Positions 1 through 4,863 of a stretch of 6,805 bases of DNA are shown in pieces. Within the stretch, counting starts at the first letter, position 1; each line of letters starts with the position of its first letter. The translations under genes were made by a program, and so were the position numbers. Under the pieces are notes generated by a model that saw only the letters and a list, made by a program, of their open reading frames with translations, had not been told where the DNA came from and made no database searches. The DNA comes from Undibacterium sp. (GTDB lineage: Bacteria > Pseudomonadota > Gammaproteobacteria > Burkholderiales > Burkholderiaceae_D): contig JAIELM010000101.1 of the NCBI GenBank assembly GCA_019752975.1, positions 1 to 6,805 on the forward strand. The letters run 5' to 3'.

Positions 1-121
1 TATTTTGCAAGCCAACAGTTGACATTTCTAGGTTTTAGGAGAGCTGAGCCTGCGTCAGTCTGAGATGCTCCCTGAAGATTTTCAATCTCCAACCTATCGT
101 ATTGTTCACATCTACCTTCAT
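1..121 (-). pseudogene. Mu c-like XRE repressor, N-terminal part, with in-frame stop
   Basis: Reading leftward from the ATG at 121-119 gives a typical XRE-type helix-turn-helix start: an IGWRLKIFREHLRLTQAQLS stretch (residues 9-28). A TAA follows at 37-35, and the same frame then continues as NLEMSTVGLQN to the window edge. The continuation looks like the recognition helix expected after the TQAQLS helix, so the reading frame is conserved across the stop. A single change (for example CAA or AAA to TAA) would explain it. TAA ends other genes in this window, so it is not a reassigned codon here. A GGAG sits 5 bases before the ATG. The position (leftward, divergent from the Ner-like gene, upstream of transposase) matches the immunity repressor c of Mu-like phages. 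The rest lies outside the window. Alternatives are a sequencing error, or a restart at the downstream ATG (codon 33). Confidence 0.72.
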
Positions 122-135
122 TTTTACTCCATCAG

Positions 136-161
136 AAAGTGCGACAAAAATGTCGCACTTT
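136..161. promoter_or_regulatory. Palindromic operator candidate next to repressor start
   Basis: AAAGTGCGACA (136-146), AAAA, then TGTCGCACTTT (151-161) is a perfect inverted repeat with 11-bp arms. It lies just upstream of the repressor ribosome site on the minus strand, as expected for an autoregulatory operator. Read as RNA it could also form a hairpin followed by TTTT, so a terminator role cannot be excluded. Confidence 0.65.
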
Positions 162-168
162 TACAAAG

Positions 169-178
169 CGTCGCACTA
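169..178 (+). promoter_or_regulatory. Operator half-site candidate CGTCGCACTA
   Basis: CGTCGCAC repeats seven of the eight bases of TGTCGCAC at 151-158, in the same orientation and 18 bp further on. It is probably a weaker repressor half-site. No inverted partner lies directly beside it. Confidence 0.45.
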
Positions 179-238
179 AAAATATTTTGTTAATAATCAA
201 CAGCTTACAAACAATTTAAATAAATTATTAATAAATTT

Positions 239-248
239 AAGTGCGACA
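239..248 (-). promoter_or_regulatory. Operator half-site candidate AAGTGCGACA
   Basis: AAGTGCGACA is an exact copy of one arm of the palindrome at 136-161. It lies about 15 bases upstream of the -35 of the ner promoter, a position suited to repressing or modulating that promoter. Confidence 0.55.
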
Positions 249-262
249 CATAAAAAAACATT

Positions 263-290
263 TTCACACTAATTTTTTTTAGTGTAATAT
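263..290 (+). promoter_or_regulatory. Early promoter for ner operon
   Basis: The -35 is TTCACA (263-268), followed by a 16-base spacer and the -10 TAATAT (285-290). Transcription would start near 297, about 33 bases before the ner ATG. An inverted repeat ACACTAA/TTAGTGT (266-272 and 279-285) fills the spacer. The layout resembles the Mu early promoter Pe; the site assignment is by eye only. Confidence 0.68.
266..285. promoter_or_regulatory. Inverted repeat within ner promoter, possible Ner operator
   Basis: ACACTAA (266-272), six T bases, then TTAGTGT (279-285) form a perfect 7-bp inverted repeat between the -35 and -10. It differs in sequence from the GTGCGACA sites, so a second regulator, most simply Ner, could bind it. 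That assignment is inferred. Confidence 0.45.
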
Positions 291-329
291 TCGTTTCATG
301 CATTCGTTAAACAAACCAAAAAAACAGCC

Positions 330-668
330 ATGAAAACTCTTCCTTCGTTAAAAGCAAAGCATCAGGACTGGCATAGAGCTGACATTAAGTCGGCGTTAGA
401 GAAGGCGGGCTGGACGCTCGCTGCTCTGGGTAAATCTCGCGGTTATCAACGCGGGTCTTTAGTTAATGTTCTTAATACTCCTTATCCAAAAGCGGAACGC
501 ATTATTGCTGAGGTGTTGGGTACTACGCCCCAAACGATTTGGCCTAGCCGCTACAACCAAGACGGTTTGCCCGTTTCTGGTCGTGTGCGTTCTTGCGTCA
601 CTTTATTTAACAGTAAGTTTAACACCCCAGAAAATAATTACAACGTTGAATTTGGAGGCGCAAATTGA
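330..668 (+). CDS. ner: Ner-like HTH transcriptional regulator
   Basis: This is a 112-aa DNA-binding protein of the Ner/Nlp family. It carries the family hallmarks DWHRADI (residues 13-19), the helix-turn-helix around residues 29-50 (LAALGKSRGYQ, then SLVNVLN), and IWPSRY (70-75). All three can be aligned by eye to Mu Ner. In Mu, Ner is a negative regulator of early transcription that also shuts down the c promoter, favouring lytic growth. The protein is longer than Mu Ner (about 75 aa): a tail of about 37 residues after WPSRY is not part of the usual core and is not recognised. The first gene of the rightward operon, it lacks a clear Shine-Dalgarno before its ATG (upstream is A/C-rich), unlike every later gene, so translation may be weak or use an A-rich leader. 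Its own binding site may be the inverted repeat at 266-285. Confidence 0.93.
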   Translation: MKTLPSLKAKHQDWHRADIKSALEKAGWTLAALGKSRGYQRGSLVNVLNTPYPKAERIIAEVLGTTPQTIWPSRYNQDGLPVSGRVRSCVTLFNSKFNTPENNYNVEFGGAN

Positions 669-784
669 CCATGGATGACAAAACTATACCGCTTATTGCC
701 TTGAGGGATTTAGACAATGCGCAAATGCATATCCGTTGTGTTCGTGGACAGGTCATTTTAAAGGCTCAAGAGGGGGTGTCATGA
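665..784 (+). CDS. Small hypothetical protein after ner (37-39 aa)
   Basis: This short open frame fills the gap between ner and the next gene. A GGAGG (654-658) lies 6 bases before a TTG (665-667) that overlaps the ner stop as TTGA, and 12 bases before an in-frame ATG (671). The TTG start (39 aa) therefore fits the ribosome site better, while the ATG gives 37 aa. The frame ends with TGA at 782-784, overlapping the ATG of the following gene in an ATGA junction. That packing and the Shine-Dalgarno support real translation. The product (from the ATG, MDDKTIPLIALRDLDNAQ and on) has no motif I recognise. Short size leaves real doubt, and it could act mainly as a leader coupling translation to the next gene. 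Confidence 0.55.
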   Translation: MTMDDKTIPLIALRDLDNAQMHIRCVRGQVILKAQEGVS

Positions 785-1287
785 GCCGCCGTCGTGTTTT
801 GCCTCATGTTGGGCAGTCTGAGATTAATTTTTTTGATTTGCCTGCGCCGCCTGTGGATGTGGCTGGGTCACTCGATATTGCGCATGCGGTGCGCGATCAT
901 TTGGTCGATGTCCTGGCGGCGGCGAAGGCGGTGGGGAAGGATAGGTTTGATATTGCCACCGTTATTTCTCGCCTGTCCAACAGAACGATGTCGAAAGACA
1001 TGTTAGATCAATATACGGCTAATAGTGCTGATAGTAAGCGCTTTCCGCTGGAGGCTTTGCCTGCTTTGATTTTAGCTACTGGAGATTTTCGTTTGTTGGA
1101 GTATGTGGCGGATCGGTGTGGCTGTCGGATTTTGCGCGGTGAGGAGGCGATGATGGCGGAGTTGGGAGCCTTGATGGTGCATGAGCGGGAGATTAAGGAG
1201 CGCTTAAAGCATATCAATCAGCATTTGCCTAAGGGGACGGGGGAGAAGTTGGGGAGTGATGCGCTTAAACGGCTGGGGGTGAAGTGA
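781..1287 (+). CDS. CII/CP76-like phage regulatory protein (168 aa)
   Basis: The start at ATG 781 is chosen for its strong AAGAGGGGG ribosome site (768-776) and its ATGA overlap with the upstream small frame. A longer frame exists upstream but lacks such a site. Around residues 60-115 the protein reads IATVISRLSNRTMSKDMLD, then RFPLEALPALILATGDFRLL and VADRCGCRIL. This resembles the pattern of phage CII/CP76-type regulators, in which an HTH segment with an MS..ML/VL core is followed by a TGD..LL segment. The C-terminal part (about 122-150) is charged and likely alpha-helical. By family analogy it would be a DNA-binding regulator of early genes; this rests on pattern memory, not on an alignment. 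The last codons, V-K-stop, reappear at 1809-1816 just before the transposase gene. Confidence 0.72.
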   Translation: MSRRRVLPHVGQSEINFFDLPAPPVDVAGSLDIAHAVRDHLVDVLAAAKAVGKDRFDIATVISRLSNRTMSKDMLDQYTANSADSKRFPLEALPALILATGDFRLLEYVADRCGCRILRGEEAMMAELGALMVHEREIKERLKHINQHLPKGTGEKLGSDALKRLGVK

Positions 1288-1290
1288 TGA
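1277..1290 (+). repeat. Left copy of 14-bp direct repeat flanking the divergent cassette
   Basis: GGGTGAAGTGATGA here matches GGGTGAAATGATGA at 1806-1819 in 13 of 14 bases. Both copies encode V-K-stop in the same register and carry the stop/start overlap TGATG. The repeat may mark where a piece of DNA was inserted between the regulator and transposase genes. Confidence 0.5.
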
Positions 1291-1297
1291 ATCGCTT

Positions 1298-1522
1298 TCA
1301 TTTACCCAGTATTTTTTTTACATTTCCTAGAAAACCGACACAGTCAGTTATAGCGATGCAGACAGCATCTGCATCCACATTTATTTGGGTTTCTGGGAGG
1401 TTTCTCTCGTGGATGTCATTGGCACTGATGGGTGTGCCTTGCATGACTTTAGAGAGTGTTTCTGTGCGTTCATTCAATTGTTGTACTAGTTTTTTAATCT
1501 GAAGATCGGAGTGAAATGCCAT
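1298..1522 (-). CDS. Leftward hypothetical protein of divergent cassette (74 aa)
   Basis: This is the only complete leftward gene in the window apart from the broken repressor. Its ATG (1522-1520) follows AGGA at 7 bases' distance on the minus strand. The product begins MAFHSDLQIKKLVQQLNERT and is rich in K, E, D, N and Q. The plus-strand frame over the same bases is rich in F, S and W, as shadow frames are, so the minus strand is the likelier coding strand. Residues 1-30 look helical, possibly coiled; the C-terminus (VCIAITDCVGFLGNVKKIL) is more hydrophobic. No family is recognised. The frame is open further upstream, to 1678, but that would bury the ribosome site and overlap the neighbour fully. 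The gene runs head-to-head with the Cys-rich gene at 1521. Its stop lies 10 bases from the stop of the upstream rightward gene. Base composition is unlike its neighbours. Confidence 0.6.
   Translation of the reverse strand: MAFHSDLQIKKLVQQLNERTETLSKVMQGTPISANDIHERNLPETQINVDADAVCIAITDCVGFLGNVKKILGK
1355..1375. repeat. Perfect 8-bp hairpin inside the leftward gene
   Basis: GATGCAGA (1355-1362), a 5-base loop, then TCTGCATC (1368-1375) form a perfect inverted repeat within codons for the D-A-D-A stretch. It may be structured RNA or chance from repeated codons; no role can be assigned. Confidence 0.35.
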
Positions 1523-1772
1523 GACTTGTTCCTGTACCTGTAAAAATTGCGTTGAAAAAACACCTTGTACCTGTAAAGAGCGTGTTAACAAAATGTTGGT
1601 GATGTTGGAAGAGCGTTTGCTAGCTTTCAAAGTACAGATGGCGGAACTTGCTTTTCCTCTTGGTGAAGCAGACGCCATTCACCTACTTTATGAAATCGAA
1701 ATTTTAATGTGTCCACTCAAAGTGACCAGTGAGCTTATTGATGAATGCCACGATATTGATTGGGAAGATTAA
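1521..1772 (+). CDS. Cys-rich small hypothetical protein (83 aa)
   Basis: The ATG at 1521 follows GGAGTGA (1508-1514) at a suitable distance. The N-terminus carries six cysteines in 16 residues (Cys 3, 5, 7, 10, 16, 18) in the pattern CxCxCxxC...CxC, which could bind a metal ion or a cluster. Further Cys and His lie at 64, 76, 54 and 77. The middle (about residues 19-62) looks helical: ERVNKMLVMLEERLLAFKVQ and on. The C-terminus is acidic (ELIDECHDIDWED). No known family is recognised, and a metal-binding role is only inferred from cysteine spacing. A CTCK unit occurs twice, encoded by a 12-bp direct repeat. The start codon shares CATG with the start of the leftward gene, so the two genes are transcribed away from each other and could be co-regulated or mutually exclusive. 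Confidence 0.68.
   Translation: MTCSCTCKNCVEKTPCTCKERVNKMLVMLEERLLAFKVQMAELAFPLGEADAIHLLYEIEILMCPLKVTSELIDECHDIDWED
1533..1577 (+). repeat. 12-bp direct repeat TGTACCTGTAAA, two copies 33 bp apart
   Basis: TGTACCTGTAAA occurs at 1533-1544 and 1566-1577. The spacing is 33 bases, about three helical turns and exactly 11 codons. In the rightward frame each copy encodes part of CTCK. The same bases lie just upstream of the leftward gene, so they could be paired binding sites for a regulator, or simply a small duplication in the protein. Confidence 0.5.
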
Positions 1773-1805
1773 TTTAGTCAAGTGGATTTTATAACGACAT
1801 GCTTA

Positions 1806-1819
1806 GGGTGAAATGATGA
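1806..1819 (+). repeat. Right copy of 14-bp direct repeat
   Basis: GGGTGAAATGATGA matches 1277-1290 except for one base. It includes the ribosome site (GGGTGA) and the two ATG codons of the transposase gene. Part of the match could come from shared ribosome-site and start-codon constraints, so duplication is not certain. Confidence 0.5.
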
Positions 1820-4068
1820 GAGTCGATTTTCAGCAAATTGCGAGTGCGCTGTGCATTACCAAACGTAGTGCTGAACGTCGTGCATTACAAGAGTTGTGGG
1901 TGTGTTCGCTTGAGACGGTGCGCGGTGGTCAGCGCAAGGTGTTTGATATCAAGGATTTGCCTAGTGACATAGGGCGCAAGGTGGAAACGCATTTGGCGAT
2001 TACCGCTAAGGGTTTGGCGGCTGATTTTGCGCTTAAAACCATCGCTAAATTGAAAGCCGATGATGCGCTGTTGTTGAAGGCGAAGCAGGTCCAGGGGGAG
2101 GAGAATTTAAAGCGCTTGATGGATGATTTACCAGTGACGGTGCAGGCGCGGTTTGATGGGCGTTTTGAGATTGTTAAAAGTTGGGAACGGTGGTTGCCTA
2201 CGGTGCAGCCTTTGGGTAAGAAGAAGAGTTATGGGGTGTATGTGGGGGTTTTTAACGCTGGGGAGTCGGATGTGTCGCCGTTGGTGGTGCAAAAGATGGC
2301 GCCGATTTCATCGCGCACGTTGGAGCGTTGGGTGGCTGCTTTGGAGGATCAGGGTTTGGCGGGGTTGATTGATAAGAAGGATGGGAAGTGCCAGCGCGAT
2401 GTGAACGTGATTACCAAGAATGCGCATTTGCAGGCGACTACTGTGGCTTTGTTGATTGCGCGTCCTACGATCACGATGAAGACTTTAACGGAGATGCTGG
2501 GGCAGGCGGCGCGGGATACTGCTACGGGTGAGGTCTTGTTTGAGGCACCTAATTATTGGGCGGTGACACGCTTTTGTAATGGGTATAAGCAGAAGAATGC
2601 GGAGTTTTTGTTGGCTAGTTCTAATCCTGATGCCTGGAAGAATAAGCATATGGTGGCCTTTGGTGAAATTCGTGCAGATAGGTTAAATGAGCGTTGGGAG
2701 ATGGATGCTACACCTGCTGATTGGATGTTGTTGGATGAGGATGGAAATCAGAAGCGTTATAGCGTGTCGGTGGTGATTGATGTGTATAGCCGTCGTAGTT
2801 TGATGGTGGTGTCGCCTACGCCACGGGCGGAAACGCATAAGTTGGCCTTGCGTTTGGCGATTATCTCGTGGGGTGTGCCGGAGTTGGTGGTGACGGATAA
2901 CGGTAAGGATTATGTGAGTCGGGATTTTTTAAATGTGCTGAATTTGCTGGCGATTGATCATCACCGTACTAAGCCATTTAGCCCTTGGGAAAAGCCTTAT
3001 GTGGAGCGGATGAATCAGACGATGCTACATAGTGTGCTTGAGATGTATAGCAGTTTTGTGGGACATAACGTGGCGGAAAGAAGTGCGATTGAGGCGAGAA
3101 CGAGTTTTGCTGAGCGTTTGTTTAATAAGGATAGGACGGAAAAAACGGTGGAGATTGCGATGCCAGCCGCTTTGCTCCAGTTACGCTTAAATCAGTGGCT
3201 TTCTGGGGTGTATGAGCAGCGGGAGCATGACGGCTTACATGACATGAGTCCGTTTGCGGTGGCGGCTTCTTATACGGGTGAAGTACGACGTATTGGTGAT
3301 GAACGCGCTTTAGATGTGTTGTTAGCGCCGCCTGCGGGTAAGGGCTCGTATGTGATTACGAAGAAGGGTTTAACGATTATGGGGGCGCAGTTTATTGCGC
3401 TAGAAATGGGCGTGATGGTCGGTAAAGTGGTCCAGGTGTATTTGACCGAGGATTATGGGACGGTGGTGTTGTATCACGAGGGACAGTTTATGTGTACGGC
3501 GCGTTGTCCCGAGCGCACGGGGATTAATCGCGCTGAGATTGCGACGCATGCTAAGAAATTACAGCGTCAACATATCGCGGCACAGCGTAAGACGGCTAAG
3601 AGTACCAAGGTGGATCCTGATGCGCTGGTGTCGTCGTATTTACAGGAGAAGGCCGAGGTGGCTGGCAAGTTGGTGGCTTTACCTAGGGCGGGTGTGGTGC
3701 ATACGACTGGTGCGTTAAAGGCGGCGGGTGAGGCGGCGCGGGTGTTGGATGGGGTGGTGGGGAATGCGGAAATTCCTGCTGATTTACAGGCGATTATGGA
3801 GAAGCGCCGTGTAGATGTGGCGGTGGAGGTGGTTGCTAAGGTATCGGTGATACCAGAGACGATGCAATTGCGGTTTAGGAAGTGGTTGGAGTTGGAAGAG
3901 GTGTTGAAGGTGGGAGGGGTGATTGAGAATGCCCTACTCACGCAGTGGTATGGGACGTATCAGAGGACAGCGGAGTTTGCCTCTTTGTATCAACGCCACC
4001 AAGAGGCTGTCTTGGTGGGGTCGAAGATGTCAGCCGTTGGCGCGGCTGTGCATCAATTTAAAACTTAA
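1816..4068 (+). CDS. A: Mu-like DDE transposase A
   Basis: This is the 750-aa transposase that joins phage ends to target DNA. ATG 1816 is preferred over ATG 1813 because GGGTGA (1806-1811) is too close to the latter. Domains in order: an N-terminal Mu-type helix-turn-helix (about 1-55, with GGQRKVFDIKDLP); further end-binding domains (about 100-285); a catalytic RNase H-like integrase core (about 290-410); a Mu-type C-terminal beta-barrel (about 495-565); and a basic linker and C-terminal tail that in Mu contacts B and ClpX. Catalytic residues visible are D297 (EMDATP), D361 (TDNGKDY) and E397 (KPYVERMN). There are 35 residues between the second D and the E, the DD35E spacing of TnsB-like and B3/D3112-type enzymes; Mu A itself has a longer gap. 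All expected parts are present, so it looks functional. It partners with the ATPase gene immediately downstream. Confidence 0.95.
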   Translation: MRVDFQQIASALCITKRSAERRALQELWVCSLETVRGGQRKVFDIKDLPSDIGRKVETHLAITAKGLAADFALKTIAKLKADDALLLKAKQVQGEENLKRLMDDLPVTVQARFDGRFEIVKSWERWLPTVQPLGKKKSYGVYVGVFNAGESDVSPLVVQKMAPISSRTLERWVAALEDQGLAGLIDKKDGKCQRDVNVITKNAHLQATTVALLIARPTITMKTLTEMLGQAARDTATGEVLFEAPNYWAVTRFCNGYKQKNAEFLLASSNPDAWKNKHMVAFGEIRADRLNERWEMDATPADWMLLDEDGNQKRYSVSVVIDVYSRRSLMVVSPTPRAETHKLALRLAIISWGVPELVVTDNGKDYVSRDFLNVLNLLAIDHHRTKPFSPWEKPYVERMNQTMLHSVLEMYSSFVGHNVAERSAIEARTSFAERLFNKDRTEKTVEIAMPAALLQLRLNQWLSGVYEQREHDGLHDMSPFAVAASYTGEVRRIGDERALDVLLAPPAGKGSYVITKKGLTIMGAQFIALEMGVMVGKVVQVYLTEDYGTVVLYHEGQFMCTARCPERTGINRAEIATHAKKLQRQHIAAQRKTAKSTKVDPDALVSSYLQEKAEVAGKLVALPRAGVVHTTGALKAAGEAARVLDGVVGNAEIPADLQAIMEKRRVDVAVEVVAKVSVIPETMQLRFRKWLELEEVLKVGGVIENALLTQWYGTYQRTAEFASLYQRHQEAVLVGSKMSAVGAAVHQFKT

Positions 4069-4081
4069 AAGGAGTTTCATT

Positions 4082-4861
4082 ATGACGAAAGTTTTGGAAT
4101 TAAACAAGGCCGCAGTTGTGCGCGTTGAATATCGGCCGCAAGGTGGGGTGGCTAGCATCGCTACTTTGGATATGGTGGCGGCGACTTTAGAGCGCTTGCG
4201 CAATCGGCGCTTGGGTGTGCCTGGTATAGGCGTGCTGTACGGGCCTTCTGGTTGGGGTAAGACCTTTGCGACTAATACCTTGGCTTTAGAAAATCGGGCG
4301 TATTACGTGCAGATGTTGTCAGCGTGGCGTTGTAAGGATTTGCTCATCAAAATTTTAGCGGAGATGGGGGTGGCGCATGGGAAGACGATCACGACTGCCA
4401 AGTTGTTGGATTTGGTGACGGAGCAATTGACGGCTTCGCGTCGTACTTTGATTATTGATGAATTTGATCATGCGGCTAAGTCGGATGCTTTAGTGGAGTT
4501 GGTGCGAGATATTTATGAAGGCTCGCAGGGCTCTTTGTTGTTGGTGGGTGAAGAGTTATTGCCGCGTAAGTTGGAGGCTTGGGAGCGTTTTCATAGCCGA
4601 GTCTCGACCTGGGCACCTGCGCAGAAGGTGTGTGTGGAGGATGCGGTGAAATTGGCACCGATTTATTGCCCTGGTGTGGCGGTGAGTGTGGATGCCTTGG
4701 AGCGTTTGGTGAGTTTGTCTAAGGGGTCGGTGCGTCGGGTGGTGAATTGTTTGACGGTGATTTATGAGCATAGTCAGTTGTATGCCTTGGAGTTGGTGGA
4801 TGTGGGGGTGTTGGCTGGGGTGAAGTTGCCTAGTGATCGTGCGCCTGAGAGGAGGGTTTAG
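4082..4861 (+). CDS. B: Mu B-like AAA+ transposition target activator
   Basis: The product is a 259-aa ATPase. ATG 4082 is chosen because AAGGAG (4069-4074) lies 7 bases before it, directly after the transposase stop; the frame is open further upstream inside the transposase gene but without such a site. Walker A is GPSGWGKT (54-61), Walker B is LIIDEFDH (123-130), a sensor-1-like LLLVGEE follows (152-158), and Arg residues in GSVRRV (215-220) may act as sensor 2. In Mu, B forms ATP-dependent filaments on target DNA, selects target sites, gives immunity and stimulates A. Mu B has about 312 aa with an N-terminal HTH domain. Here only about 50 residues precede Walker A, so that domain appears absent or very short, as in TnsC/TniB-like relatives. 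Sense-strand composition is very G-rich. Confidence 0.93.
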   Translation: MTKVLELNKAAVVRVEYRPQGGVASIATLDMVAATLERLRNRRLGVPGIGVLYGPSGWGKTFATNTLALENRAYYVQMLSAWRCKDLLIKILAEMGVAHGKTITTAKLLDLVTEQLTASRRTLIIDEFDHAAKSDALVELVRDIYEGSQGSLLLVGEELLPRKLEAWERFHSRVSTWAPAQKVCVEDAVKLAPIYCPGVAVSVDALERLVSLSKGSVRRVVNCLTVIYEHSQLYALELVDVGVLAGVKLPSDRAPERRV

Positions 4862-4863
4862 TA

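Larger units (their letters stand above)
122..329. promoter_or_regulatory. Divergent switch region between c-like repressor and ner
   Basis: This AT-rich non-coding region of about 200 bases separates the leftward repressor gene from the rightward early operon. It carries four GTGCGACA-type half-sites, one clear rightward promoter and long A/T tracts (about 177-240). In Mu the equivalent region holds the operators, the early promoter and the repressor promoter, and it also serves as a transpositional enhancer. Whether this region acts as an enhancer is inference only. A leftward repressor promoter must lie here too, but no good minus-strand -35/-10 pair stands out; TTGTAA near 210-205 followed by a poor -10 is the best seen. 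Confidence 0.75.

Noticed and set aside
136..161. Right-end/left-end junction of a transposable element (inverted TGTCGCACTTT termini 4 bp apart)
   Set aside because: The c-like repressor to the left and ner to the right place this in the phage switch region, as in Mu, and further half-sites inside the region fit operators better. The 4-bp gap also does not fit a 5-bp target duplication.
1287..1502. Rightward frame starting in a TGATG overlap after the CII-like gene
   Set aside because: Its product is rich in F, S, W and C, like an antisense shadow. The opposite strand over the same bases gives a balanced, charged protein with a ribosome site. The start may be a leftover of the pre-insertion junction.
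1523..1678. Upstream extension of the leftward 74-aa gene to 1678
   Set aside because: It would cover most of the rightward Cys-rich gene and the internal ATG has a good AGGA site, so the shorter form is preferred.
3567..3941. Leftward frame of 124 codons inside the transposase gene
   Set aside because: T/S/A-rich shadow of the G-rich transposase coding strand with no ribosome site.
3923..4081. N-terminal extension of the B gene that would restore a length near Mu B
   Set aside because: It lies in a shifted frame over the transposase C-terminal tail, gives an R/S-rich sequence with no HTH, and the AAGGAG site clearly serves ATG 4082.
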